Source of the DNA: CAWEHU01 sp963808965
Lineage (GTDB): Bacteria; Pseudomonadota; Alphaproteobacteria; Acetobacterales; Acetobacteraceae
DNA length: 64,000 bases
Direction: 5' to 3'
Assembly (NCBI GenBank): GCA_963808965.1
Contig: CAWEHU010000012.1
Location: 62,001-126,000, forward strand
Shown: in pieces, positions 1 through 9,958 of the stretch
Layout: every line of letters starts with the position of its first letter
Position numbering within the stretch: position 1 is the stretch's first letter
Notes under the pieces: generated by a model
What the model was told of the DNA's origin: nothing
Database searches by the model: none
The model's input: only the letters and a program-made list of their open reading frames with translations
Made by a program: the position numbers and the translations under genes

Positions 1-513
1 CGTGCGCGCAGCATAGCCGCCGGGCATCCCTACCATCGCGCCAACCGGCCCTAACATTGCTTTGGTAAAAACGCGAACGGAAACGCCGAAGCGGACCGCC
101 GACCAGTCCGAGTCTCCCTTTCGGGGTGACTGGAAAATTCCGTTCATCCCCGCGAAAAGCGGGGATCTGCAAGACTGGGTTCCCGCTTTGCGCGGGAACG
201 AACGGAGGATAGCAGAGCCGCCTACAGTCAGTCAGCCCAAAACCAGTCTGGTACTACAGTTGCGAATCGGTGCGCAGCTTGATTCGTCCCCCGTTCCGGG
301 CGGGGAGCAAAAGTCATGGCCGGACGGAAGCGAAGGATCGACCTGCCCGGCGCGCGGTCGTGAATGTCGGGAGGCTAACTTAGCCGGACCTTCCACCCAA
401 GCCACATCCTTGCCGATCCGGTCCGGTCGGGCCTGGTGCGCTGCGTCGGAATCCTTGTTCCCCGGGACGGCCGGAGCTAGTTCTGACTGCGGCGCGCGAA
501 AGGATCGGAGCAA
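1..513. other. gene-free left end
   Basis: No convincing gene lies before gpmI. Open frames here on both strands are composition artefacts of GC-rich DNA: one overlaps the repeat hairpins and one is antisense to gpmI. The first ~56 bases could hold the first codons of a leftward gene (ATG on the minus strand near 56 or 36), but nothing supports it. The recognisable structure is the paired hairpin at 146-199. The last bases before 514 carry a usable ribosome-binding stretch (ggatcggag) for gpmI. Confidence 0.6.
146..199. repeat. paired REP-like hairpins
   Basis: Two perfect 8-bp-stem hairpins lie in tandem. The first pairs atccccgc (146-153) with gcggggat (159-166) around gaaaa. The second pairs gttcccgc (179-186) with gcgggaac (192-199) around tttgc. 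The arrangement resembles a BIME made from REP-type units of the ccccgc-aa-gcgggg class common in Proteobacteria. No second copy was noticed in this window. Confidence 0.6.
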
Positions 514-2065
514 ATGGCGGAGTCGCAAAAGATACGGCCGGTGATGCTCGTCGTGCTGGATGGCTGGGGTTGGCGCGAGGAAGAGGCGGACAACGCTGTC
601 CGGCTCGGCCGGACTCCGACCTTCGACCGACTGTGGCAAAGCTGCCCGCACGCCTTCCTGCGCACCTCGGGCCGGGATGTCGGTTTGCCTGACGGGCAGA
701 TGGGGAACTCGGAAGTCGGCCACCTCAATATCGGCGCGGGGCGCATCGTGATGCAGGAGTTGCCTCGCATCACCCAGGCAATCGAGGACGGGAGCATCGG
801 TGAGGCGCGGGCATTCACAACGCTGATCGAAGCGCTCAAACGCTCGGGCGGCACATGCCACCTGCTCGGCCTCGTATCGCCCGGCGGCGTGCACTCGCAT
901 CAGGACCACGCCGCCGCGCTGGCGAGATTGCTCGCCCAGGCCGGCGTGCCGACTCTGATCCACGCCTTCACGGATGGACGCGACACGCCGCCGCGCTCGG
1001 CCGGCGACTTCCTGCGCGCGTTTCGCGACTCGCTTCCGCCGGTTGCTAAAATCGCGACCGTCTCCGGCCGCTATTACGCGATGGATCGCGACAACCGATG
1101 GGAGCGCGTCGAAAAGGCCTATCTGGCGATCGCTGAGGGACAAGGCCCGCGCTTTCCCGATCCCGCAGCCGTGGTCGCGGCCGCTTACGCGGAGGATGTA
1201 ACGGACGAGTTCGTCATCCCCGCCTGCATCGGCGATTATCGGGGCATGAAGGACGGCGACGGCCTGCTCTGCTTCAATTTCCGAGCGGATCGCGTGCGGC
1301 AGATCCTGACCGCGCTCCTCGACCCGGGTTTCGACGGCTTTCCTCGCCCGCGCACCGTCCACTTCGCCGGCGCCGCGGGAATAACCAGCTACAGCGCGGA
1401 CCTCGACGCGCGGCTCGGGACCTTGTTTCCGCCGCAACCGATGCACAACCTGCTCGGACAGGTCGTCGCCGCCGCCGGACGACAGCAGCTTCGCATGGCG
1501 GAAACCGAGAAGTATCCGCATGTCACCTATTTTCTGAACGGCGGAGAGGAAACGCCGAATCCGGGTGAGGAGCGGATTATGGTGCCGTCTCCCAAGGTCG
1601 CGACCTACGACCTGCAACCGGAAATGTCCGCGCCTGAGCTGGCGGACGAAGGCGGTGCAGGCGATCGGCTCCGGCAAGTACGACCTGATCGTGCTGAACT
1701 TCGCCAATCCCGACATGGTCGGCCACACGGGCAGCTTGCCGGCGGCGATCAAGGCGGTGGAGACCGTCGATACCTGTCTCGGGCAGATCGTGGACGCGAT
1801 CGCGAGGCAGGGCGGCGCCCTGCTTGTCACGGCGGATCACGGCAACTGCGAGATGATGCGCGATCCGGAGACCGGCGGGCCACATACCGCGCACACCACC
1901 AATCCCGTGCCGGTGATCCTGTTCGGCGGCGGGACGAGCGCGCTGAGGGATGGCCGTCTCGGGGATATCGCGCCGACGCTCCTCGAGCTCATGGGTCTCC
2001 AGCAGCCGCAGGAGATGACGGGCGCCTCACTGATCCGCCCAGATGCGGCGCGCGCTGCGGAATAG
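514..2065 (+). CDS. gpmI: 2,3-bisphosphoglycerate-independent phosphoglycerate mutase (frame broken)
   Basis: Interconverts 3- and 2-phosphoglycerate in glycolysis/gluconeogenesis; cytosolic, metal-dependent. The N-terminal DGWGWR metal-site motif, the MGNSEVGH catalytic-serine motif near residue 65, DGRDTPP and the C-terminal TADHGNCE metal ligands are all present, and the total length (~516 residues) is normal for the family. The frame is interrupted near 1648: the upstream frame ends its homology at ELAD, and the downstream frame resumes at KAVQAIGSGKY. Removing one base (gac-g-aag) restores the family sequence, so a +1 insertion, probably a sequence error, is the simplest reading. The stop overlaps the start of envC, which suggests co-transcription. 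Confidence 0.93.
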
Positions 2066-3321
2066 CCTCGCCTTCCTCTTGCTTGCGATGGCGCCAGAGC
2101 GGCCGATGCTGGCCGCAACGCCTTCCAGCCCGCCCGCCAGCACCGGAGCCGCCCGCCAGCAGATGCAAGAGGCCGAGCGCGCCCGCGCGGCCCAACTCGC
2201 CGCTCGAAAGGAAGCCGCCGGGCGCGCCGAGGCGGCCGCCGCGGAAGAGCGTCGGCTCTCGGAGCAGCGGGTCGCGGCCGCCGCGCGACTCCGCGAGGCC
2301 GAGGCGGCCACGGCTGATGCGGCCGCCCGGATGGACGCGCTTGCGCGCCAGCGCGAGGAGGCTGAGCAACGGGTGCAGGCTCGGACCGAGGATCTCGCAC
2401 CGCTCTTGCCGCTGATCGAGCGGCTCTCGCTCTATCCGGCCGAGACGATGCTGGCGGTGCCTACGAGCGCCGAGGATGCGTTCCGCGGCGTGCTCGTGCT
2501 GCAAGGAATCGCTCGGGAGATCGAGCAGCAGGTCGCGGCGCTGCGCCACGAGCAGGCCGCGCTCGACGAGGCGAGCCGGGCCGTGCAGGCGGAAGCGCCG
2601 AAGCTGGCGCGGGTCGAGGCCGCGCAGGCGGCCCTGGCCCTGGAACTCGAGAGACAGGTCGCCGCCGCCCAGGCCAACCGGCGCGAGGCGGAGGACGATG
2701 CCGACAGCGCCGCGCGTCGCGCCGCAAGTCTGGCCGGGCAAGCCGATACCCTGCGGGCCGCCATCGCCCGGATCGAGGCGGAGCGTCGCGCCGAGGAGGA
2801 ACGCGCAAGCGCAGAGGCCGCCCGGGCGGAACAGCAGAAACGCACGGACGCAGCGGCCGAGGCCCGCCGCCGGCAGCGCGCCTTCGCCCGTCCTTCCGGA
2901 CAGGGCACGCTCGCCGCGACCGGGGCGCCACGCGGCGATTTGCGCGCCCCGGTGGCCGGTCCCGTCATTCGCTCGTGGGGTGAGGCCACCGATGCGGGAC
3001 CGTCGACTTGGCCTATCCTACCGCGCTCCCCCGGCGGCGCACGTGGTCTCCCCCTGCGGCGGCCGCGTCGTCTTCGCCGCCCCCTTCCGGAGCTACGGGC
3101 TATTGTTGATCCTGGATTGCGGCGGCGGTTATCACTTCGTCCTGGCGGGACTGGACCGGCTTGACGTATCGGTAGGGAATCCGGTCCAAGCTGGCGAACC
3201 GGTCGGCGTCATGCCGGCCTGGGACCCGCGCGTGCCCGGCAACCGGCCTGCACTATACGTGGAGTTGCGGCGAGACGGACAGCCCGTCAACCCGGCCCCC
3301 TGGCTACGGGCGAAAGGATGA
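2043..3321 (+). CDS. envC: EnvC-like murein hydrolase activator (frame broken)
   Basis: Periplasmic coiled-coil protein with a C-terminal degenerate LytM/M23 domain; family members activate amidases for septal peptidoglycan splitting. Visible parts: a hydrophobic export signal at residues ~5-25, a long Ala/Glu/Arg-rich coiled coil (~40-290), then the LytM-like domain starting around LRAPVAGPVIRSWG and ending NPAPWLRAKG. The frame breaks near 3009 (act-t-ggc); taking out one t joins the coiled coil to SYRAPPAAHVVSPCGGRV. The start overlaps the gpmI stop by 23 bases, and ctpA follows. This gpmI-envC-ctpA order is common in alphaproteobacteria, which supports the call despite the low sequence complexity of the coiled coil. 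Confidence 0.88.
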
Positions 3322-3471
3322 TCTTGTTGGGACCGCAACAAGCTGTCCAAGACTTAAGAACTCGGCTCTGGACGAGTGGCACGTCCCGCCGAAATGATAG
3401 CGACCGAATCTCGGGTTTGATGACGCGCCCTATCGAACACGATCCAAGATCACGGTGAGGGACGCGAGAGG

Positions 3472-4872
3472 ATGGATGGAATGGAACTTCGCCCCCGGCG
3501 CTTCAAGACCGGACTTCTGCTCGGCGCCGCTTTCGCGGCCGGGTTGGCCCTCGGCCCGGCCTCCGGTCTGCTCGGCCGGCATCTCGGCATCGAGGCAGCG
3601 CTCGCCCAGGACAGCGGGCGCGCGGATACCTATCGCCTGCTGACCCTGTTCGGCGACGTATTCGAGCGGGTGCGCGCGGAATATGTCGAGCCGGTGAGCG
3701 ATCGCGACCTGATCGAGAACGCGATCAACGGCATGCTGACCGGCCTCGATCCGCACAGCAATTACATGAACGCCAAAGCCTTCCGCGACATGCAGGTGCA
3801 GACGCGGGGCGAGTTCGGCGGCCTCGGGATCGAGGTGACGCAGGACAACGGGTTCATCAAGGTCATCAGCCCGATCGACGACACGCCGGCCTCCCGCGCC
3901 GGGGTGAAGGCGGGGGACCTGATCCTGGCGCTGGACGGCAAGACCGTGCAGGGCTTGTCGCTGAACGAGGCGGTAGACCACATGCGCGGTCCGCCGAACA
4001 GCCGGATCACCCTGACCATCCGGCGGGAGAACGTGGACAAGCCTCTCGACCTGACCATGCAGCGCGAGGTCATCCATATCCAGGTGGTCCGTCAGCGGCT
4101 GGAATTGGGCGACATCGGCTACCTCCGGCTGACCAGCTTCAACGAGCAGACCGACGCCGCCCTCAAGCGCGGGCTCGATCAGCTCAAGCAGCAATCGGGC
4201 GGCCGGCTGCGTGCCATCGTACTCGATCTCCGCAACAACCCGGGCGGACTACTCGACCAAGCCGTCGCGGTATCGGACGACTTCATCGACCGGGGCGAGA
4301 TCGTCTCGACCCGGGCGCGCCACACCGAGGACAGCCAGCGCTGGAACGCCAAGAGCGACGAGATCACCGATCTGCCGATGGTGGTGCTCATCAACGGCGG
4401 CTCGGCCTCGGCGAGCGAAATCGTCGCGGGCGCGCTACAGGATCATCACCGCGCGGTGCTCCTCGGCACCCGCAGCTTCGGCAAGGGCTCGGTGCAGACC
4501 GTCATCCCGCTGCCCGGAAACGGGGCGATGCGGCTGACCACGGCGCGTTACTACACGCCCTCGGGCCGGTCGATCCAGGGACTCGGCATCGCGCCTGATG
4601 TCGAGGTGCGCGCGAGCCGCGACGAGACGGCGCATTTCGGCCCGGAGCGGGAGGCAGACCTCAATCACGTGCTGTCCAACCAGGGCGGCACGCCGCAGCA
4701 GGCAGCGCCCGCCCGCTCCGACTTGCCGCCCATCGTGAAGGAGATCCCGAACAAGCCGCCCGAGGGTTTCCCGCAATTCGATCCGACCAAGCCGGAAACC
4801 GACTTCCAGCTCCAGGAGGCTCTGGTGGTGGCCAAGGCAATGGCCGGGCAGAAGCGAGCCGCGGCGAACTGA
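3472..4872 (+). CDS. ctpA: S41 family C-terminal processing peptidase
   Basis: Periplasmic serine protease that trims C-termini of envelope proteins. Layout: N-terminal signal/anchor (residues ~12-45), PDZ domain (~85-170, with GLGIEV and AGVKAGDLIL), then the S41 catalytic core. The catalytic Ser is in NGGSASASEIV, and the Lys in GTRSFGKGSVQT follows about 25 residues later. About 466 residues, normal for CtpA. Two in-frame ATGs compete: 3472 and 3481. The gagagg stretch at 3466-3471 is better spaced for 3481, so the protein may begin MELRPRRF. It sits between envC and the deacetylase-like gene on the same strand. Confidence 0.95.
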   Translation: MDGMELRPRRFKTGLLLGAAFAAGLALGPASGLLGRHLGIEAALAQDSGRADTYRLLTLFGDVFERVRAEYVEPVSDRDLIENAINGMLTGLDPHSNYMNAKAFRDMQVQTRGEFGGLGIEVTQDNGFIKVISPIDDTPASRAGVKAGDLILALDGKTVQGLSLNEAVDHMRGPPNSRITLTIRRENVDKPLDLTMQREVIHIQVVRQRLELGDIGYLRLTSFNEQTDAALKRGLDQLKQQSGGRLRAIVLDLRNNPGGLLDQAVAVSDDFIDRGEIVSTRARHTEDSQRWNAKSDEITDLPMVVLINGGSASASEIVAGALQDHHRAVLLGTRSFGKGSVQTVIPLPGNGAMRLTTARYYTPSGRSIQGLGIAPDVEVRASRDETAHFGPEREADLNHVLSNQGGTPQQAAPARSDLPPIVKEIPNKPPEGFPQFDPTKPETDFQLQEALVVAKAMAGQKRAAAN

Positions 4873-4893
4873 CGTCCGGCCCCGAGCCGTCCG

Positions 4894-5967
4894 ATGCAGA
4901 GGCCGCCGGGCAAAGCACCGGCCGCGCTTCGCGCTCTCGGCTGGTTCTGGGCCGCGGTGTTCCTCATCGTCGCCCTGGGCGGCATCGCGCTCCAAGTGCT
5001 GGGTCCGCCCTCTCCCGCTTCGTCTCCGGTGCGGGAGGCCGAGGCCGGGCGGCCCCAGGCGCCATCGCCAACGCCGGCCTCGGAGCCGGAACGAGCCGCC
5101 CCGCCCGCGAGGACGACGGGTGCCGGACGCGCAACACCCGGCCCGATTGCCTCCCCCGATCCGGCCTTGCTCCAGCCCGCAGCGGACATTCCCGGCGGGT
5201 TCCTGCCGCGCATCGCGACCGACGGCCGTGCGCCGATGCAGGTCTATGCCCGTGGCTTTGACCGCAGCACGCAGCGACCCCGGGTCGGCCTGCTGCTGGC
5301 GGGGGTCGGATTGAACGAAGCGGACAGCGAGGACGCGATCCGCACGCTGCCGGGGGGGATCACGTTCGCCTTCTCGCCCTATGCCAACCGGCCGCAGAAA
5401 CTCGTGGACGCAGCGCGCCTCGCCGAACACGAGTTCCTGATCTCGATCCCGATGGAGCCACAGGGTTATCCGCTGAACGACGCCGGCAACCAGGCGCTGC
5501 TGACCGGGGCGCCCGCCGGGCAGAACCAGCAGCGGCTGAACTGGGCGCTGACGCGGATCACCGGCTATGTCGGCGCGACGGGCGCGCTTGGCACGTTTTT
5601 GCGGGGCGAGCGACTGGCGCAGATGTCCGAGCAGATCGGCCCCGTGCTGCAGACGCTCGCCGCGCGCGGGCTGCTGTATGTGGATCCGCGTCCCGGTGCT
5701 CCCAATCCGCCAGGCGTCTGGGGCCGCAGCGTGGATGTAATCGTGGACGAGCCGGCCGTGCGACCGGAGATCGAGGCGAAACTCGCCCAGCTCGAGCAAA
5801 TCGCGCGCGACAAGGGGAGCGCGCTTGGTCTCGCCGGGGCGGTGCGGCCCGTGACGATCGACCGGCTCGCCGCGTGGGCCAACGGACTCGCGTCGCGGGG
5901 CCTCGCGCTCGCCCCGGTGAGCGCCCTGGTTCAGCCTCCGCCAAGCAGCGGAACCGCGGCGCGGTGA
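4894..5967 (+). CDS. divergent polysaccharide deacetylase family protein (YibQ-like)
   Basis: Has one N-terminal membrane/signal segment (residues ~15-35), a Pro/Ala-rich linker, then the YibQ-type (DUF610) domain with PRVGLLLAGVGLN, ITFAFSPYA, HEFLISIPMEP and GVGRSVDVI-like segments. YibQ proteins share the NodB fold but usually lack the full metal-binding set, so the enzymatic activity is uncertain. The gene follows ctpA by 21 bases and overlaps rppH by four bases (GTGA), so the three are likely one transcript. The envC-ctpA-YibQ neighbourhood suggests a role in peptidoglycan or septum remodelling (inference). Confidence 0.9.
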   Translation: MQRPPGKAPAALRALGWFWAAVFLIVALGGIALQVLGPPSPASSPVREAEAGRPQAPSPTPASEPERAAPPARTTGAGRATPGPIASPDPALLQPAADIPGGFLPRIATDGRAPMQVYARGFDRSTQRPRVGLLLAGVGLNEADSEDAIRTLPGGITFAFSPYANRPQKLVDAARLAEHEFLISIPMEPQGYPLNDAGNQALLTGAPAGQNQQRLNWALTRITGYVGATGALGTFLRGERLAQMSEQIGPVLQTLAARGLLYVDPRPGAPNPPGVWGRSVDVIVDEPAVRPEIEAKLAQLEQIARDKGSALGLAGAVRPVTIDRLAAWANGLASRGLALAPVSALVQPPPSSGTAAR

Positions 5968-6458
5968 CGGACTGGTCGATGCTCCCTTACCGGCCCAATG
6001 TGGGCGCGGTGCTGTTCAATCGGGCCGGCCTCGTGTTCGTCGCACGCCGCGCGGATCTGCCGAATGCAGAGGGAGCACCCGGTGGCTGGCAGCTGCCGCA
6101 AGGAGGGATGGACGAAGGAGAGGACCCGCGCAGGGCCTTGGTGCGCGAACTGGCCGAAGAGATCGGCACCGACCGCGCCGAGATCATCGGCGAGCATCCG
6201 GAGTGGCTGACCTACGACCTGCCCCCGCACTTGCTCGGAGTCGCGCTCGGCGGCCGGTATCGCGGCCAGAAGCAGCGCTGGTTCGCTCTGCGCTTCACCG
6301 GCGCCGATTCGGACATCCGGCTCGACCTGGACCCGCACCCGGAATTCGACGCCTGGCGCTGGACGCGGCTCGCCGAGCTTCCCGCGCTGGCCGTCGACTT
6401 CAAGCGATCGATCTATGAGGTCTTGGCCCGCTCCTTCGCACGGTTTGCGGCGGACTGA
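5964..6458 (+). CDS. rppH: RNA pyrophosphohydrolase (Nudix)
   Basis: Removes pyrophosphate from 5'-triphosphorylated mRNA, opening the way to RNase E decay. RppH hallmarks are the N-terminal YRPNVGAVLFN, the GGWQLPQGG motif, the Nudix box GGMDEGE...RELAEEIGT and LPPHLLG. Length is ~164 residues. The GTG at 5964 overlaps the preceding stop as GTGA, a typical coupled start; an ATG at 5979 (MLPYRP) is the alternative. Last gene of the gpmI-envC-ctpA-YibQ-rppH run. Confidence 0.94.
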   Translation: MTDWSMLPYRPNVGAVLFNRAGLVFVARRADLPNAEGAPGGWQLPQGGMDEGEDPRRALVRELAEEIGTDRAEIIGEHPEWLTYDLPPHLLGVALGGRYRGQKQRWFALRFTGADSDIRLDLDPHPEFDAWRWTRLAELPALAVDFKRSIYEVLARSFARFAAD

Positions 6459-6612
6459 CGGCGGTACACCCGCCGTCTCCTTCCGGCGCGCAGGGGCGTT
6501 GGTGTTATCTGCTGCGACCGGAATGGCTTGCAGGCTGTCGTTGGCTCTGCGATAAAAGCTGAGGTTCTCGGGGGCGCACAATATTTGGCGGCTCGCGGAT
6601 GATCTTGACGCC

Positions 6613-7206
6613 ATGTATTGCGCTCCGCACGCAAAGGAGCGGCGTTTGCCTGACGGCGGACAGCATTTTCCCGCGCTTGTCCTGAACGCGGATTTCCGCC
6701 CGCTTTCCTATTTCCCGCTCTCGTTGTGGTGCTGGCAGGACGCTGTGAAAGCGGTCTTCCTCGACCGGGTATCGGTGCTCAGCGAATATGAGCGCGAGGT
6801 CCGGTCCCCGAGCCTTTCGATGCGGCTGCCGAGCGTCATCGCGCTCAAAGATTACATCCCCGGCGCGCGTCGCCCCGCCTTCACCCGGTTCAACGTGTTC
6901 CTGCGCGACGGCTTCGCCTGCCAGTATTGCGGCGGGCGGTATCCCGCGCCGGATTTGACGTTCGACCATGTGGTGCCGAGGAGCCGGGGCGGGCGCACCA
7001 CCTGGCAAAACGTCGTTACGGCGTGCGGCGACTGCAATTTGCGCAAAGGCTGCCGCGTGCCGCGCGAATGCGCCATGTTCCCGCGCACAAACCCCCGTCA
7101 GCCGACGACATGGGAATTGCAGGACCAGGGCCGCGGGTTTCCGCCCAACTACCTGCACGAGAGCTGGCGCGACTATCTGTATTGGGATAGCGAACTGGAG
7201 AGCTGA
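6613..7206 (+). CDS. HNH endonuclease
   Basis: About 197 residues in the widespread alphaproteobacterial HNH family. A conserved N-terminal half (FPALVLNADFRPLSYFPLS) precedes a zinc-binding HNH module: CQYCG, then FDHVVPRSRGG (His and Asp of the active site), then NVVTACGDCNLRKG with the second Cys pair. The target is unknown; this class is usually chromosomal and not part of a restriction system. It stands alone between rppH and the convergent coq7. Confidence 0.92.
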   Translation: MYCAPHAKERRLPDGGQHFPALVLNADFRPLSYFPLSLWCWQDAVKAVFLDRVSVLSEYEREVRSPSLSMRLPSVIALKDYIPGARRPAFTRFNVFLRDGFACQYCGGRYPAPDLTFDHVVPRSRGGRTTWQNVVTACGDCNLRKGCRVPRECAMFPRTNPRQPTTWELQDQGRGFPPNYLHESWRDYLYWDSELES

Positions 7207-7327
7207 ACTCCCAAGCCTTCGCCATGCCGGCTGCTCACTGTCGCTCGCTGAGCCAACCCTCCCCAGCATCTCCCGTAAACAGGAGGTGAGGGCTGCCCTA
7301 CACGCAAACCGTTTATTGCGAAACGAT

Positions 7328-7880
7328 CTAAATCCGCTCGCTCGCCCGGATCGCCACTCGGCAGCCGGCCTTGATCGCCGCCGAGAGCAGCCGGTATGCC
7401 GGGCGCGCGCTCCGCCTCGTGCTGCAAGCCGATATCGCGATGCTCGAGCTCCTCCGCCCGAAACGTCTCGATCGTGCGCTTCAGCTCGGGCTCGTCCTCT
7501 CCGAGCGCCTCCGCCTGGGCCGCATAGTGGGCGTCGATCGCCTCCTCCACCGCGACCGTGCAGGCCATCGCCGCCCGCTGCCCGAGGGCGGCCGTCGCTG
7601 CTCCGAGCGCGAAACCCGCGACCCGCCACAAGGGCAAGAGCGCGGTCGGGCGGACCCGCCTTCGCGCGATCAGGTCGGAAAACGTATCGAGGTGATGCTG
7701 CTCCTGTGCCTGCATGTGGCGCAGCAGTTCCGCCTTGTCGCTCCGGCCCAGCACGGCAAGCTGGCCGGCATAGATCCGGGCCGCACCGTATTCCCCGGCG
7801 TGATCCACCCGGATCATCCGGGCGACCCGCTCCTCCGGCCGAAGGTCGCCGGGAAGCCAGCGTTCACGCCCGTCGCTCAT
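7328..7880 (-). CDS. coq7: demethoxyubiquinone hydroxylase COQ7 (frame broken)
   Basis: Di-iron monooxygenase of ubiquinone synthesis, membrane-associated. Carboxylate/His ligands are visible in order: RVDHAGEYGA, HMQAQEQHH, AVEEAIDAHY, RAEELEHRDIG. The final ~20 residues are only reached after correcting one extra base at 7397 (ggc-a-tac on the coding strand). The frame then reads APGYRLLSAAIKAGCRVA and stops at 7328, exactly like family members. Without the correction the frame runs on to 7173 through unrelated sequence and into the convergent HNH gene. The 5' end overlaps the dsbB stop by 17 bases, so the two share a transcript. Confidence 0.93.
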
Positions 7881-8376
7881 GCCACCCTCTCCTCGTCCGC
7901 CATAAGAAAATGGCGAGCAGCGCCGCGAACGCCAGCGCGTAGATCAGGTTCATCGCGGCCATCGAGAGCGGCACGCCGGGCCAGAGAAAGGTCGGCTCAT
8001 CGCACGGCTTCGCGGGCCGGGCCGGCATTTGCGCAAGACGCTCGGCGAGGCTCCCGCGGCCGAAATGAGGTGCGGCGCATTCCGGCAACGGGCTCGGCCA
8101 GTAGCCCTGCTCGACGCCGACATGCACCGCCGCAAGACCCGCGCCGGCCAACACCGCGACAAAAAGCAGGAATAGAAGCGGGCGGGCGGCGCGCTCCGGG
8201 ACCATCAGCGCGAGAATACCGAGCACGATGGCGATCCGATACGGCCAGCGCTCGAGCAGGCAGAGCGCGCACGGGACGAGACCGCCCCAGCGTTCCGAGG
8301 CGAGCGCGATCCCCAGAGCAAGGGCCGAAGCCAGCAGGCACAGCGCGGCAGCCCTCGGGTAACGCGAAACCGGCAT
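7864..8376 (-). CDS. dsbB: disulfide bond formation protein B
   Basis: Inner-membrane quinone reductase that reoxidises DsbA. Four transmembrane segments are evident. The first periplasmic loop carries the redox pair in PCALCLLERWPYR; the second loop carries C (PLPECAAP) and C (PAKPCDEPT). Length is ~170 residues. The ATG at 8376 (MPVSRYPRAAAL) fits family starts; an in-frame ATG at 8424 would add an unusual 16-residue extension. Operon with coq7, which links disulfide oxidation with quinone synthesis. Confidence 0.92.
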   Translation of the reverse strand: MPVSRYPRAAALCLLASALALGIALASERWGGLVPCALCLLERWPYRIAIVLGILALMVPERAARPLLFLLFVAVLAGAGLAAVHVGVEQGYWPSPLPECAAPHFGRGSLAERLAQMPARPAKPCDEPTFLWPGVPLSMAAMNLIYALAFAALLAIFLWRTRRGWHERRA

Positions 8377-8491
8377 TGCCGCGATGTGCCCGGCTTTCGG
8401 TGCGCGCGCAAGCGCGGGCCGCATCGCGAGCGATTCCAGTCAACCGCGTTCTGCCCTACGCTCGCTCCGAACCGTGGACCGGGAGAAGCCG

Positions 8492-9115
8492 ATGCGTCGT
8501 GTATGGGGCCGCGCCAACTCCAGCAACGTGATGAAGGTGATTTGGCTCCTGGAGGAGCTAGGGCTGCCCTATGAGCGGGTGGACGTGGGCGGCGCGTACG
8601 GAAAGACCGACACGCCGGAATACCGCGCCATGAACCCGACCAGGCTCGTGCCCACATTGCAGGAAGACGAGTTCGTCCTGTGGGAGAGCAACGCCATCGT
8701 GCGTTATTTGGCTGACGCGAATACGGGCGACACGCCGCTTTGGCCGAGGGAGCCGAGGGCGCGCGCCAGCATCGACCGCTGGATGGATTGTCAGCAGACG
8801 CAGCTCACAGGTCCCCAGAGCGTGGTATTCTGGGGCCTCGTTCGCACGCCACCGGAAAAGCGGGATCTAGCCGCCATCGCGCGGGCGACGGAGGGCGCCG
8901 CGCGAGCCTGGGGGCTGCTGGAAAGCTCATTGACCCGATTTCCTTACATCGCCGGCAACGCATTCACGTTGGCCGACATCGTCTGGGGCCCGCACGTGCA
9001 TCGCTGGTTTGTCATGCCGGTCGAGCGGCCCGACATGCCCTATCTTCGCGCCTGGTACGAACGGTTGCTACAGCGGCCGGCTTATGTCGCGCATTGTGCC
9101 GGCCCGCTGAGCTGA
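8492..9115 (+). CDS. glutathione S-transferase family protein
   Basis: About 207 residues with the two GST domains. The thioredoxin-like N-terminal domain has VWGRANSSNVMKVIWLLEE and the glutathione-contact segment LVPTLQEDEFVLWESNAIVRYL (ESNAI). The helical C-terminal domain has ITLADI-like FTLADIVWGPHVHRW. The start at ATG 8492 follows gggagaagcc. Substrate unknown. Divergent from dsbB. Confidence 0.92.
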   Translation: MRRVWGRANSSNVMKVIWLLEELGLPYERVDVGGAYGKTDTPEYRAMNPTRLVPTLQEDEFVLWESNAIVRYLADANTGDTPLWPREPRARASIDRWMDCQQTQLTGPQSVVFWGLVRTPPEKRDLAAIARATEGAARAWGLLESSLTRFPYIAGNAFTLADIVWGPHVHRWFVMPVERPDMPYLRAWYERLLQRPAYVAHCAGPLS

Positions 9116-9137
9116 AACTTCGAGACGTGGGGTCGCT

Positions 9138-9755
9138 CTACCGGGTCGGCTCCACCGAAATCGCGACCGCGTCGGTGATGTAGGCGGTGATGCTGTCCCC
9201 CACCTGGACCCGGCCGAGCCGGTTGGCGATATCGGGGTCGGTCACGTGCAACGTGCGGACGGCGCCCCCTTGACGGTTGACGACCGACACCGTCTTCGCC
9301 ACGGGGTCGACGGCAACGACCGTTCCGCTCACGATGAGGCGCGCCGACGCCGCCCCGCCGGGCGTCTGGCCCGGTGCCGACCGTGAGGCCGCGACATTTA
9401 TCTGGTCCTGCGGGATTTGCTGGCCGGGTGGGGCGAGCACGAGCACGGTTGAGGCGGTGTAATGCACCACAACGGTATTGCCCGGCCTTAGCTGGGCCAG
9501 ATTGCGAACCTCGTCTCCCGCCTTCACCGTGAACGTCTGGTTGTCCGGGCCAACCAGCGTGACGAGCCGGTTCTTCATGTCGACCGACTTCACCCGCGCG
9601 CGGGCAGTCACGGTATCGGTCAAGCCTATGCCGCCGAGCGCGGCGCCACCGCCTTGTTGTTGTTGCGCACTCACGAGAGCCGGAAGGGCTGTTGCGCCCA
9701 CGAGCACGAACGCAAATGCGCCTACGGTGGCCAAACTGCGCCGACGATGTTTCAT
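9138..9755 (-). CDS. exported protein of unknown function, beta-rich
   Basis: Begins MKHRRRSLATVG with a clear signal peptide ending near SAQQQQ (residues ~8-33). The ATG at 9755 has a good Shine-Dalgarno (aggagc, 5-10 bases upstream). The mature part shows two similar halves of the type 'ARVKSVDMKNRLVTLVGPDN' and 'TVVAVDPVAKTVSVVNRQGG', reminiscent of DUF5666-like/OB-type repeats that follow a value-buffering beta pattern. No catalytic motif seen. Probably a periplasmic binding or structural protein. Confidence 0.75.
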   Translation of the reverse strand: MKHRRRSLATVGAFAFVLVGATALPALVSAQQQQGGGAALGGIGLTDTVTARARVKSVDMKNRLVTLVGPDNQTFTVKAGDEVRNLAQLRPGNTVVVHYTASTVLVLAPPGQQIPQDQINVAASRSAPGQTPGGAASARLIVSGTVVAVDPVAKTVSVVNRQGGAVRTLHVTDPDIANRLGRVQVGDSITAYITDAVAISVEPTR

Positions 9756-9958
9756 AAGGCGAGCTCCTAAGTCGTTTCGGAGCTCGATCGCTCCGTATCC
9801 CGAGCTTACCGTGTCAGCCGAGCGATTGAAAAGAGCAAGCATCCGGCTACCCACGGCCTCGGTAGCCGGGGTAAAAGAAACATTCATCTGGTCCCCTGAT
9901 TAAGGGCTGCGCCAAAAGCGCATCTCCGACGGGGAAGTTGCCGATGTAATCGACGGCT

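Noticed and set aside
232..1830. Long minus-strand open frame (532 codons)
   Set aside because: Antisense to gpmI, with Arg-rich translation and no domain; a GC-bias shadow.
7173..7327. Extended C-terminus of coq7
   Set aside because: The extension is unrelated to the family and overlaps the HNH gene; correcting base 7397 gives the normal C-terminus ending at 7328.
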